A stretch of DNA of 64,000 bases from assembly GCF_002847445.1 (NCBI RefSeq), contig NZ_CP025430.1, positions 372,001-436,000 on the forward strand, given 5' to 3'. Source of the stretch: Paracoccus zhejiangensis (GTDB lineage: Bacteria; Pseudomonadota; Alphaproteobacteria; Rhodobacterales; Rhodobacteraceae). The notes under the pieces are model-generated. The model was not told the origin of the DNA. It saw nothing but the letters and a program-made list of their open reading frames with translations, and searched no databases. Below, one piece after another: positions 17,631 through 26,242 of this stretch. The translations under genes were made by a program, and so were the position numbers. Positions within the stretch are counted from its first letter, which is position 1. Each line of letters begins with the position of its first letter.

Positions 17631-18293
17631 ATGAGTGATATCAAGGCCAGCGAGCGCCGTCTGGCTGCTGCGCTTGACCGAATGGATTATCTTCTGGAAA
17701 CCGCCGCGCCGCGACAGGCCGGCCAGGGTGGCGCGGACCCCGCGCTGCAGGCCCGGCTGGACCAGGCGCTGGCCGATAATGACCGCCTGCAAGCCGCGCT
17801 CGAGGCGATGCGCCAGCCGCCGCAATCGCCGGCCGATCTCGACGGGCAGGGCGATGGCCGGCTGGTCGACCTGGCCGACCATGCCGCGCGGCTGTCGCAA
17901 GCCAACGAGGAACTGGTCGCCGCCAATCGCGGGCTGATCGAGGCGATGGCCGGCGAGACCGACGGGGTCGAGGCCGTGGCCGTGGCGCTGGAGGCCGAGA
18001 TCGAGGCGCTGCGCGCCGCCCGCGCCGCCGAGATCGCCCAGATCGCCGAGATCATGGCCGAGCTGCAGCGGATGCTGTCGGATTCCGCCGCCTCGGATGC
18101 CCCCTTCGCCGCCGATGTCGCCAGCCCCGCCGCTGCCGCGCGCGCCGCCGATATCGTCAGCTTCGGCGACGAAGGCGGGGTGCCCGAGCTGACCCGCGAG
18201 CGCGATCCCGGTTTCGATGCCGTCTATGGCGAGGACGGGGACGAGCTGGCCGAGGACGACGATCTGGACGACGCAGAAAGCAGGGGCAGGTAA
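17631..18293 (+). CDS. Alanine-rich coiled-coil protein upstream of zapA
   Basis: About 220 residues, no recognised domain. The sequence is dominated by Ala, Glu, Asp and Leu in heptad-like patterns: an N-terminal helix SERRLAAALDRMDYLLET, then two long helical stretches (about residues 40-145) interrupted by Gly/Pro. The tail is very acidic (EDGDELAEDDDLDDAE). It ends immediately before zapA with no gap. Proteins of this composition and position are a regular zapA neighbour in Rhodobacterales, so a structural partner in the divisome or Z-ring is a reasonable inference, not shown. ATG 17631 is chosen over the overlapping GTG at 17628. Confidence 0.7.
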   Translation: MSDIKASERRLAAALDRMDYLLETAAPRQAGQGGADPALQARLDQALADNDRLQAALEAMRQPPQSPADLDGQGDGRLVDLADHAARLSQANEELVAANRGLIEAMAGETDGVEAVAVALEAEIEALRAARAAEIAQIAEIMAELQRMLSDSAASDAPFAADVASPAAAARAADIVSFGDEGGVPELTRERDPGFDAVYGEDGDELAEDDDLDDAESRGR

Positions 18294-18656
18294 ATGGCCG
18301 AAGTCGATTTCTCCATCGGACACAAGGACTATCGCCTTGGCAGCCAGCCGGGCGAGGAAAAGCTGCTGCGCCGGGCCGCCGCACTTCTGGATGCCGAGGC
18401 GCAGGTGATCCTGGAACAGGCCGGGCGGATGCCGGAACAGCGGTTGCTGCTGCTGGCGGGGCTGATGCTGGCCGACAAGTTCTCGGTGCTGGAAGACCGG
18501 GCCGAGAAGGCCGAGAAGCAATTGGCGCGACTGCAGTCGAACCCGGCCAAGGTCGAGGTGCCGGTGATTCCCGCCGACCTGAAAGAAGCCATGGCCGAAT
18601 TGGCCGCGCGGGCGGAATCGCTGGCCGAACAGCTCGAGGACCGGCTGGTCGATTGA
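18294..18656 (+). CDS. zapA: Cell division protein ZapA
   Basis: A 120-residue FtsZ-associated protein that bundles protofilaments at mid-cell. The N-terminal globular part contains the ZapA signature EVDFSIGHKDYRLGSQPGEE, which binds FtsZ in characterised homologues. The rest is a long coiled coil (about residues 65-118) for dimer/tetramer formation. It starts at the base after the stop of the coiled-coil gene, a tight two-gene operon. The 95 bases before purA are too short for a 6S RNA, which often follows zapA in other bacteria. Confidence 0.9.
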   Translation: MAEVDFSIGHKDYRLGSQPGEEKLLRRAAALLDAEAQVILEQAGRMPEQRLLLLAGLMLADKFSVLEDRAEKAEKQLARLQSNPAKVEVPVIPADLKEAMAELAARAESLAEQLEDRLVD

Positions 18657-18751
18657 CACACCGCTAGGCTGCGCGTCGAAATCGCCGCTTTCATCCCCGG
18701 CCGCGATCCTCTATTGCCTCATCCGTAAAAACGGACCGAAAGGGGCATCTG

Positions 18752-20044
18752 ATGGCCAATGTGGTGGTGGTCGGCGCGCAATGGGGCGACGAGGGCAAGG
18801 GCAAGATCGTCGACTGGCTGAGCGAACGCGCCGATGTGATCGCGCGGTTTCAGGGCGGCCATAATGCCGGTCACACGCTGGTCATCGGCGGCGAGGTCTA
18901 CAAGCTGAACGCGCTGCCCTCGGGCGTGGTGCGCGGCGGCAAGCTGAGTGTCATCGGAAATGGCGTGGTGCTGGACCCCTGGCACCTGGTCAAGGAGATC
19001 GCCGCCATCCGCGAACAGGGCGTGGACATCAATCCCGAGAACCTGATGGTGGCGGAAAACACCCCGCTGATCATGCCCTTCCACGGTGAACTTGACCGGG
19101 CGCGCGAAGCCCAGAACAGCGTCGCCCGCATCGGCACCACCGGCCGGGGCATCGGCCCCTGCTACGAGGACAAGGTTGGCCGCCGCGTGGTGCGCGTCGC
19201 CGACCTGGCCGATGACGACACGCTGCAACTGCGCGTCGACCGGGCGCTGGTCCACCATAACGCGCTGCGCGCCGGTCTGGGTCTTGAGCCCATCGACCGC
19301 GAGGCGGTGCTGACGAGCCTGCGCGAGATCGCCCCGGAGATCCTGAAATATGCCGCCCCGGTCTGGAAGGTGCTGAACGAGGCGCGCCGCGCCGGCAAGC
19401 GCATTCTGTTCGAAGGCGCGCAAGGGTCGCTGCTCGACATCGATTTCGGCACCTATCCCTATGTCACCTCCTCGAACGTGATCGCCGGTCAGGCCGCCAC
19501 CGGCACCGGCATGGGGCCGGGCGCCATCGGTTTCGTCCTCGGCATCGTCAAGGCCTATACCACCCGCGTGGGCGAGGGGCCGTTCCCGACCGAGCTGAAC
19601 GACGAGGACGGCCAGCGTCTGGGTGAGCGGGGCCGCGAATTCGGCACCGTCACCGGGCGCAAGCGCCGCTGTGGCTGGTTCGATGCGGTGCTGGTGCGCC
19701 AGACCTGCGCCATCTCGGGCGTCAACGGCATCGCGCTGACCAAGCTCGACGTGCTGGACGGGTTCGAGACGCTGAAGATCTGCGTCGGCTACGAGATCGA
19801 CGGCGAGCGCTTCGATTACCTGCCGACCGCTGCCGCCGTGCAGGCCAAGGTGACGCCGATCTACGAGGAAATGCCGGGCTGGTCGGAATCGACCGCCGGG
19901 GCCCGCAGCTGGGCCGATCTGCCCGCCGAGGCGATCAAATATGTGCGCCGGATCGAGGAGCTGATCCAGTGCCCGGTCGCCATGCTGTCCACCAGCCCCG
20001 AGCGCGACGACACCATCCTTGTGACCGATCCCTTCGCGGATTGA
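18752..20044 (+). CDS. purA: Adenylosuccinate synthetase
   Basis: Condenses IMP with aspartate using GTP, the first committed step to AMP. It has 430 residues, the standard length. The N-terminal GTP loop is [11 protein letters not shown] (residues 8-18) with the catalytic Asp13 and HNAGHTL (about 38-44) containing the catalytic His. The IMP-site motif [15 protein letters not shown] and the GTP-site TLVTD-like end are present. It is preceded by a good ribosome site GAAAGG. A DUF2842 gene follows four bases after the stop, suggesting co-transcription. Confidence 0.98.
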   Translation: MANVVVVGAQWGDEGKGKIVDWLSERADVIARFQGGHNAGHTLVIGGEVYKLNALPSGVVRGGKLSVIGNGVVLDPWHLVKEIAAIREQGVDINPENLMVAENTPLIMPFHGELDRAREAQNSVARIGTTGRGIGPCYEDKVGRRVVRVADLADDDTLQLRVDRALVHHNALRAGLGLEPIDREAVLTSLREIAPEILKYAAPVWKVLNEARRAGKRILFEGAQGSLLDIDFGTYPYVTSSNVIAGQAATGTGMGPGAIGFVLGIVKAYTTRVGEGPFPTELNDEDGQRLGERGREFGTVTGRKRRCGWFDAVLVRQTCAISGVNGIALTKLDVLDGFETLKICVGYEIDGERFDYLPTAAAVQAKVTPIYEEMPGWSESTAGARSWADLPAEAIKYVRRIEELIQCPVAMLSTSPERDDTILVTDPFAD

Positions 20045-20048
20045 TCCC

Positions 20049-20261
20049 ATGGACCTGAAGACCCGCAAGCGCCTGTCGCTGTTGCTCTTGGTGATCGGCC
20101 TGCCGGGCTATATCGCCATCGCCTGGATGATCCTCGGCTGGCTGGGCGACCGCTATGGCCGCCTGCCGATTCTGGTCGAGCTGCTGGTGATCGTGGTCTT
20201 GGGCATCATCTGGATCCTGCCGTTCAAGCGCATCTTTTCCGGCATCGGGAAGGGTGAGTGA
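20049..20261 (+). CDS. DUF2842 family small membrane protein
   Basis: A 70-residue protein with two transmembrane helices (about residues 9-30 and 38-58) separated by a short basic loop (LGDRYGRLP) and ending in a basic tail. It matches DUF2842, confined to alphaproteobacteria and of unknown function. It begins four bases after purA and its stop overlaps the GTG of the thiamine diphosphokinase gene by four bases, so all three probably share a transcript. Confidence 0.8.
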   Translation: MDLKTRKRLSLLLLVIGLPGYIAIAWMILGWLGDRYGRLPILVELLVIVVLGIIWILPFKRIFSGIGKGE

Positions 20262-20920
20262 CCGCGCCGGTCGTGACCTCGGCGGGCGGCGTCACCCTGA
20301 TCGGGGGCGGCGCGGTGTCGGAGCGCGATCTGGAACAGGCGCTGGCGCTCGCGCCCTTGCTGGTCGCCGCCGATAGCGGCGCCGACGAGGCGCTGGAGCT
20401 GGGACATCGCCCCTCGGCGGTGATCGGGGATTTCGACAGCCTCTCCGAAGCCGCGCGCGACCTGCTGCCGCCCGGTGCGCTCTACCGCGTCGCCGAACAG
20501 GACAGCACCGATTTCGAGAAATGCCTGACCCGGATCGAGGCGCCCTTCGTCATCGCCGTGGGTTTCGCCGGGCGGCGTCTGGATCACACGCTGGCGGCGC
20601 TGAACGTGATGGCGCGGCTGCCCGCGCCGAATGTCCTCCTGATCGCCGCCGAGGACGTCGTCTTTCTCTGCCCGCCCGCGCTGTCGCTGGACCTGCCCAT
20701 CGGATCACGTCTGTCGCTGTTCCCCATGGGTCCCTCGCAAGGCACCAGCCATGGCCTCGAATGGCCGATCGACGGGCTGGATTTTGCACCGGCGGGTGCC
20801 AGCGGCACCTCGAACCGCGTGACCGGACCCGTGCGCCTGACCATGACGGGACCGATGCTGGTGATGCTGCCCCGCGCCGGGCTGGCGGCGGCACTGGCCG
20901 GGCTCGGGTTTACTGCCTGA
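20258..20920 (+). CDS. Thiamine diphosphokinase
   Basis: Transfers pyrophosphate from ATP to thiamine, producing the cofactor thiamine diphosphate. It has 220 residues. The catalytic domain shows the family pattern ADSGADEALELGHRPSAVIG followed by DFDS, and EQDSTDFEKCL, which together hold the acidic metal ligands. The C-terminal part has the Gly-rich thiamine-binding strand GTSNRVTG. The start is GTG within the GTGA overlap with the DUF2842 stop. Its last 11 bases overlap the 3' end of the converging amidase gene. No thiamine synthesis genes are nearby. Confidence 0.9.
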   Translation: MTAPVVTSAGGVTLIGGGAVSERDLEQALALAPLLVAADSGADEALELGHRPSAVIGDFDSLSEAARDLLPPGALYRVAEQDSTDFEKCLTRIEAPFVIAVGFAGRRLDHTLAALNVMARLPAPNVLLIAAEDVVFLCPPALSLDLPIGSRLSLFPMGPSQGTSHGLEWPIDGLDFAPAGASGTSNRVTGPVRLTMTGPMLVMLPRAGLAAALAGLGFTA

Positions 20921-22130
20921 GTAGCACCGCCCGCGCGCCCTCGTCCCGCGCCCAGCCATTGATCGCCGCGACCAGCGCATTGACCATGCGCCCGCGCCAG
21001 ACCGGGTCGGTCAGGTGCTGGCGGTCGGTGGGATCGGTGAGAAAACCCAGTTCCAGCAGCACCGAGGGAATGTCGGGCGATTTCAGCACCGAGAAGCGCG
21101 CGCCCTTGACCGGGCGGCGGTGCATCTCGATCCCGGCCAGCGCCATGCGCGAGGCGAGGAACTTGGCGAAATTCTCGGACCGGGGCTGAGTCTCGGTGCG
21201 CGCCAGGTCCATCAGCACGCCGGCCAGCGCGTCGTCGGTGCCGGTCAGGTCCATGCCCGCCAGCAGGTCATCGCGCTCGTGCCGCTGCGCCAGAAGCTGC
21301 GCCGCCGCGTCATTGGCGGTTTCGTCCCAGGTATAGATGGTCGCACCCGCCGCCTCGCCCTCGGGCAGGGCATCGGCATGCAGCGACAGGAACAGGTCGG
21401 CGCCCGCCAGCCGCGCCGCCGTCATCCGCGATTCCAGCCCCATGAAGCTGTCATCGCTGCGGGTCAGCACCACGCCGATGCCGATGCGTTCCAGCGCGTC
21501 GCGTGCGGCCAGGGCCACGGTCAGCACGATCTCGGCCTCGGAATGGCCATCGGCCAGCGCACCCGGATCGATGCCGCCGTGGCCGGGATCGATGGCGACG
21601 ATCAGCCGGTCATCGGCCAGCGCCTCGGGCTTGACCACCGGCGCAACCGGCTCGGGCAGGTTGCGCAAAGCGGCGGCGGCGCTGGCGCGGGGGCGGAATT
21701 CCTCCTGCTTGACCGGCTTCAGCGCGACGCGCAGCACCGGCTGCATCGCCTTGGTCGAGAGCGCGCTTTGGGTGACCGCATAGGGACCGGGCAGTTCCGC
21801 CACCAGCCGCGACCAGCCGCGCTGGAAACGGCCCCAGCGGATCGCCGGCACCAGATCGGCCCCGAACAGCTGCTGGGGCTGCGCCTCGCCGAAATCGAAG
21901 CCCTTCATGTCGACGACCAGCCGTGGCGGACCGTCGAGCAGGAAGACCCGGTAAGGCACCGGCTCGCTGAGCGTCAGGCGCAATTCCATCGGTCGCGGCC
22001 GACCCCGGTCGCGCCCCTCGGCGGTCAGGGCCGAGGCGCCGAGATCCAGCAGGGCCTGGTCCTGCGCCGTGGCCGCAAGGGGGGCAAAGAGCGCCAGCAG
22101 CAGCGCCGCGATGCGCAGCATCAGCCTCAC
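20910..22130 (-). CDS. N-acetylmuramoyl-L-alanine amidase with AMIN domain (AmiC-like)
   Basis: Periplasmic zinc amidase of 406 residues that removes stem peptides from peptidoglycan, usually during septum splitting. A signal peptide occupies the first 22 residues (ends LAATAQ). An AMIN domain follows (LTLSEPVPYRVFLLDGPPRL, about 48-67) for septal targeting, then an Amidase_3 domain. The zinc ligands are in AIDPGHGGIDPGA (His) with a downstream Glu in GHSEAEI and the second His in LFLSLHADAL. The catalytic Glu is in VLLELGFLTD. Its start overlaps the upstream aminotransferase stop by four bases, so the two are coupled. AmiC-type enzymes usually need EnvC/NlpD activators, not present here. Confidence 0.93.
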   Translation of the reverse strand: MRLMLRIAALLLALFAPLAATAQDQALLDLGASALTAEGRDRGRPRPMELRLTLSEPVPYRVFLLDGPPRLVVDMKGFDFGEAQPQQLFGADLVPAIRWGRFQRGWSRLVAELPGPYAVTQSALSTKAMQPVLRVALKPVKQEEFRPRASAAAALRNLPEPVAPVVKPEALADDRLIVAIDPGHGGIDPGALADGHSEAEIVLTVALAARDALERIGIGVVLTRSDDSFMGLESRMTAARLAGADLFLSLHADALPEGEAAGATIYTWDETANDAAAQLLAQRHERDDLLAGMDLTGTDDALAGVLMDLARTETQPRSENFAKFLASRMALAGIEMHRRPVKGARFSVLKSPDIPSVLLELGFLTDPTDRQHLTDPVWRGRMVNALVAAINGWARDEGARAVLLRQ

Positions 22131-23263
22131 CGCGCCGCCATGAAGCGTTGCAGCCGCGCCAGTCCTTCGGCGATCTCCGCCGTCGCGCGGGCATAGGAAA
22201 AGCGCAGCATGGTCCGCCCACGCTCGGCATCGAAATCGACGCCGGGGGTGACGGCGACCCCGGCCTTGTCGAGGATCTCGGCGGCAAAAGCCACGCTGTC
22301 ATCGGTCAGGGCCGAAACATCGGCATAGATGTAGAAGGCGCCGTCGGGTGGCGCGATGCGGTCGAACCCGGCCTTGGGCAGGCCTTCCAGCATCAGCCGG
22401 CGGTTCTCGGCATAGGTGGCAAGATTGGCATCGGCCTCCCCGGTGCAGTCCAGCGCCGCAAGCGCGGCAACCTGGCTGGCATGGGGCGGGCAGATGAACA
22501 GGTTCTGCGCCAGCCGCTCGACCGTGCGCAGATGGGTTTCCGGCACCACCATCCAGCCGACGCGCCAGCCTGTCATGCTGAAATACTTGCTGAAGGAATT
22601 GATGACGAAGACATCATCGCTGACCTCGAGCGCCGAATGCGCCCGCTCGCCATAGGAGAGCCCGTGATAGATCTCGTCCGAGATCACCGCCGTGCCCTGC
22701 GCCTGTGCCGCGCCGATCAACCCGCGCAGCTGGTCCAGCGTCAGCATGGTGCCCGAGGGATTGCCGGGCGAGGCCAGCATCAGCCCCTCAACGCCCTCGG
22801 GAATATCCTCGGGGCGGGGCTGGAAGCGGTTCTCCAGCGTGGTCGGAATGCCCACCGGCTCCAGCGACATGGCCCGCATGATCTGGCGATAGCTGGGATA
22901 GCCCGGCGCCCCCAGTGCCACCCGGTCGCCGGCATCGAAAAGCGCCGAGAAGGCGAGGATGAAGGCCCCGGAGGAGCCCGGCGTCACCACAACCCGCGCC
23001 GGGTCCAGATCGACCCCGTACCAACGCTGATAGAGCGCCGCGATGCCCTGCCTCAACTCCGGCAGACCAAGCGCCACGGTATAGCCGAGCGGCTGTTCCA
23101 GCGCGCGTGCCAATGCCGCGCGGGCGCCAGCGGGGGCAGGGGTGCCGGGCTGGCCCACCTCCATATGGATGATGCTGCGGCCCGCCGCTTCCGCCCGGCG
23201 CGCGGCCTCCATCACGTCCATGACGATGAACGGGTCCACCTGCCCGCGTTGCGACTGTCTCAT
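22127..23263 (-). CDS. PLP-dependent class I/II aminotransferase
   Basis: A 378-residue fold-type I aminotransferase. The PLP-binding Lys lies in NSFSKYFSMTGWRVGW. The substrate Asp/Tyr pair is in SDEIYHGLSYG, and the Asn of the PLP pocket in SPGNPSGTML. The N-terminal HMEVGQPGTPAP is typical of the AspC/DapC-like branch. It could act on aspartate, aromatic or succinyl-diaminopimelate substrates; the sequence alone does not decide. It is the first gene of a two-gene operon with the amidase. Confidence 0.85.
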   Translation of the reverse strand: MRQSQRGQVDPFIVMDVMEAARRAEAAGRSIIHMEVGQPGTPAPAGARAALARALEQPLGYTVALGLPELRQGIAALYQRWYGVDLDPARVVVTPGSSGAFILAFSALFDAGDRVALGAPGYPSYRQIMRAMSLEPVGIPTTLENRFQPRPEDIPEGVEGLMLASPGNPSGTMLTLDQLRGLIGAAQAQGTAVISDEIYHGLSYGERAHSALEVSDDVFVINSFSKYFSMTGWRVGWMVVPETHLRTVERLAQNLFICPPHASQVAALAALDCTGEADANLATYAENRRLMLEGLPKAGFDRIAPPDGAFYIYADVSALTDDSVAFAAEILDKAGVAVTPGVDFDAERGRTMLRFSYARATAEIAEGLARLQRFMAAR

Positions 23264-23471
23264 CTGCCCGGCCTTCGGTCTTTTTCTTTGCCCGGTGTTC
23301 TAGCGCGGGCGGGGCGGCGGCTCCACCCTTTTCGGGCCGCGAGGACGGCACGGGCGGCATGGATATTTGGACGAGGAAGAAGCGACGGCGTCGGCGCGAT
23401 CACACAGCCGTGTCCTTGTCATTCAGGGTCCGGGGCGTATTCTGGCGCGCGACACGAAAAAAGGATGCCCG

Positions 23472-24224
23472 ATGAAACGCCTGATCGCCGCCCTGTTGCT
23501 GACCGCCACGCCGGTCATGGCCTTTGACATCAGCGCCATGACCGAGGACGAGAAGGCGGCCTTCGGCGTGGCCGTGCGCGAATACCTGATGGCCAATCCC
23601 GAGGTGCTGATCGAGTCGATCAACGTGCTCGAGGAACGCCGGGCGGCGGATTCGGCGCAGAACGACAAGCTTCTGGTCAGCCAGTTCCAGGACGAGCTGT
23701 TCGAGGACGGCCACAGCTGGGTCGGCGGCAATCCCGATGGCGACCTGACCGTGGTCGAGTTCATCGACTATCGCTGCGGCGTCTGCCGGCAGTTCGACCA
23801 GGAGGTTCAGGACTTGGTCGAGGCCGATGGCAATATCCGCTTCATCGTGAAGGATTTCCCGATCCTCGGGCAGGACAGCGACACCTCGGCCCGCTTTGCC
23901 GTGGCGGTGAAGCAGATCGCCGGGGACGAGGCCTATGTGAAGGCGCATGAAGAGTTGATCACCCTGCGCAGCGGCGCGACGCTCGAGGCGCTGACCAAGG
24001 TGGCCGAGGATATCGGCGTCGACGCCGAGAAGGTGCTGGCGGCGATGAATTCCGACGCGGTCAGCGAGGTGCTGCGCGCCAATCGCCAGTTGGGCGAGAA
24101 GATGGCGATCCAGGGCACGCCGACCTTCGTCATCGGCGACGAGCTGCTGCGCGGCGTGCCGCAGGCCGGGCTGACCGCCACCGTAGCCGAGATCCGCGCG
24201 AAGATGGCTGCCGACGAAGGGTAG
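23472..24224 (+). CDS. DsbA-family periplasmic thiol-disulfide oxidoreductase
   Basis: A 250-residue exported thioredoxin-fold protein. The N-terminus MKRLIAALLLTATPVMA is a signal peptide. A helical N-terminal extension (about 20-75) precedes the thioredoxin domain with active site CGVC in EFIDYRCGVCRQF (about residues 105-108). A cis-Pro loop GTPTFVIGDELL follows near 217. The CxxC with Gly-Val matches the Com1/BdbD-like group, seen in many Rhodobacterales, with oxidase or isomerase activity. The ATG at 23472 is chosen because it gives the signal peptide; the frame is open upstream. It stands alone, followed by the 113-base gap before purM. Confidence 0.88.
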   Translation: MKRLIAALLLTATPVMAFDISAMTEDEKAAFGVAVREYLMANPEVLIESINVLEERRAADSAQNDKLLVSQFQDELFEDGHSWVGGNPDGDLTVVEFIDYRCGVCRQFDQEVQDLVEADGNIRFIVKDFPILGQDSDTSARFAVAVKQIAGDEAYVKAHEELITLRSGATLEALTKVAEDIGVDAEKVLAAMNSDAVSEVLRANRQLGEKMAIQGTPTFVIGDELLRGVPQAGLTATVAEIRAKMAADEG

Positions 24225-24337
24225 GGTGATGCCCGCGACCCGGTCCCTGACCATGGGGCCGGGAATGGGCTCCGACAATCCGTTGCCCCGCCCGCCGGCT
24301 TCCGCTATGGGGACGCCATCCAAGCGAGGGCGGCGAC

Positions 24338-25384
24338 ATGAGCGATAAACCCAACGGTCTGACCTATGCCGAGGCTGGCGTCGACATCGATGCCGGCAAT
24401 GCGCTGGTCGAGCGGATCAAGCCGGCGGCGGCCTCGACCCAGCGGCCGGGGGTGGTCGATGGCCTTGGCGGCTTCGGTGCGCTGTTCGATCCGCGCGCGG
24501 CGGGCTTTCAGGACCCGGTTCTGGTCGCGGCGACCGATGGCGTCGGCACCAAGCTGCGCATCGCCATCGATACGGGCCATCTGGACGGCGTGGGCATCGA
24601 CCTGGTCGCCATGTGCGTCAACGATCTCGTCTGCCAGGGGGCGGAGCCGTTGTTCTTCCTCGACTATTTCGCCACGGGCAAGCTGTCGGTCGACGAGGGC
24701 GCGCGGGTGATCGAGGGCATCGCCAAGGGCTGTGCCGGTTCGGGCTGCGCGCTGATCGGCGGCGAAACGGCGGAAATGCCCGGCATGTACGCCAAGGGCG
24801 ATTTCGACCTCGCGGGCTTTGCCGTCGGCGCGATGGAGCGCGGTTCGGTCCTGCCGGCCGGCGTCGTCGATGGCGATGTGCTGCTGGGCCTCGCCTCGGA
24901 CGGGGTCCATTCCAACGGCTTCTCGCTGGTGCGGCACGTGGCCGAGGCGGCGGGGATGGACTGGGATTCGCCCAGCCCCTTCGGCGAGGGCACGCTGGGG
25001 CGTGGCCTCCTGGTGCCGACGCGGCTTTACGTCAAGCCGGTGCTGTCGGCGATCCGTGCCGGCGGCGTTCATGCCGCGGCCCATATCACCGGCGGCGGCA
25101 TCACCGAGAACCTGCCGCGCGTCCTGCCGAAGGATCTGGGCGCCGAGATCGATCTGGGCGCCTGGTCGCTGCCGCCGGTCTTCCGCTGGTTGCAGAAATC
25201 CGGCGGCATTGCCGAGGCCGAGATGCTGAAGACCTTCAACTCGGGCATCGGCATGATCCTGTCGGTCGCCGCCGACCGCGCCGATGCGCTGACCACGCTG
25301 CTCGAGGCCGAGGGCGAGACCGTCCATCGCCTTGGCACGGTGACCGAGGGGCGCGGCGTGCGCTATTCCGGCACGCTGGCGTGA
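24338..25384 (+). CDS. purM: Phosphoribosylformylglycinamidine cyclo-ligase
   Basis: AIR synthetase, ATP-dependent ring closure of FGAM in purine synthesis. It has 348 residues. The N-terminal [20 protein letters not shown] is the hallmark, followed by [19 protein letters not shown] and the [11 protein letters not shown] nucleotide-binding segment. The C-terminal part contains [13 protein letters not shown]. Its last four bases GTGA overlap the GTG start of purN, so the two are translationally coupled as in many alphaproteobacteria. In many relatives purMN lie beside the permease-hdaA-ppk cluster; here they are about 14 kb away. Confidence 0.98.
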   Translation: MSDKPNGLTYAEAGVDIDAGNALVERIKPAAASTQRPGVVDGLGGFGALFDPRAAGFQDPVLVAATDGVGTKLRIAIDTGHLDGVGIDLVAMCVNDLVCQGAEPLFFLDYFATGKLSVDEGARVIEGIAKGCAGSGCALIGGETAEMPGMYAKGDFDLAGFAVGAMERGSVLPAGVVDGDVLLGLASDGVHSNGFSLVRHVAEAAGMDWDSPSPFGEGTLGRGLLVPTRLYVKPVLSAIRAGGVHAAAHITGGGITENLPRVLPKDLGAEIDLGAWSLPPVFRWLQKSGGIAEAEMLKTFNSGIGMILSVAADRADALTTLLEAEGETVHRLGTVTEGRGVRYSGTLA

Positions 25385-25965
25385 AACGCGTCGCCATCCT
25401 GATCTCGGGTGGCGGCTCGAACATGCTGCGCCTGTTGGACAGCATGGCGGGCGATCATCCCGCGCGGCCGGTGCTGGTCGGTTCGAACGATCCCGCTGCC
25501 AGCGGTCTGGCCAAGGCCGCCGCGCAGGGCGTGCCGACTGTTGCCATCGATCACCGCGCATTTGCCAGCCGGACAGAGTTCGAGGCAGCGCTGCTCGAGC
25601 CGCTCTTGGCCGCCGAGCCCGACATCATCTGCCTTGCCGGCTTCATGCGCATCCTGACGCCGGACTTCACCCGCCGCTTTGCTGGCCGGATGCTGAACAT
25701 CCACCCCTCGCTGCTACCGAAATATCCGGGCCTGCACACCCATGCCCGCGCCATCGAGGCCGGCGATGCCGAGGCGGGCGCGACGGTGCACGAGGTGACC
25801 GCCGATCTGGATGCCGGTCCGATCCTCGGGCAGGCGCGGGTGCCGGTGCTGCCGGGCGAAACGCCCGACACGCTGGCGGCGCGGGTGCTGGTTCAGGAAC
25901 ACCGGCTCTATCCCGAGGTGCTGCGCCGTTTTGCCGCGGGCGACCGGAAGCCGGTCCTTCTCTGA
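25381..25965 (+). CDS. purN: Phosphoribosylglycinamide formyltransferase
   Basis: GART, transfers a formyl group from 10-formyl-tetrahydrofolate to GAR. It has 194 residues. The start is GTG within the GTGA overlap with purM and gives the correct N-terminus [20 protein letters not shown]. The catalytic Asn/His/Asp set is in [20 protein letters not shown] and [18 protein letters not shown] further 277 bases to sat/cysC are non-coding; within them only a palindrome TGCTGC-AAC-GCAGCA (26111-26125) stands out. Confidence 0.97.
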   Translation: MKRVAILISGGGSNMLRLLDSMAGDHPARPVLVGSNDPAASGLAKAAAQGVPTVAIDHRAFASRTEFEAALLEPLLAAEPDIICLAGFMRILTPDFTRRFAGRMLNIHPSLLPKYPGLHTHARAIEAGDAEAGATVHEVTADLDAGPILGQARVPVLPGETPDTLAARVLVQEHRLYPEVLRRFAAGDRKPVLL

Positions 25966-26242
25966 CCTGCCCATGCCCCGTTGCAGAGAAAAAAATCCCG
26001 TTCTGCAAATCGACGGCCTGCGCAAATGATTGCCGCATGGAGGCCGGGCGGCATGGAACCCGGTCCACCCGAAAGGCCCAAGACCCGGTTCAGCCATTCT
26101 TCCCGGATCATGCTGCAACGCAGCAATGGGCGGCGGATTCACGCCGCGCTTGGTTGATTGTCAGACCCGACGGGTATAGGTCCGCCGCGATCCCGCGCCC
26201 CTCTGGCGCCTGCCGATTTCTCTGGATGATCCGAGCTCAACC

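Noticed and set aside
18657..18751. 6S RNA downstream of zapA
   Set aside because: The 95-base gap is too short and shows no long bulged hairpin.
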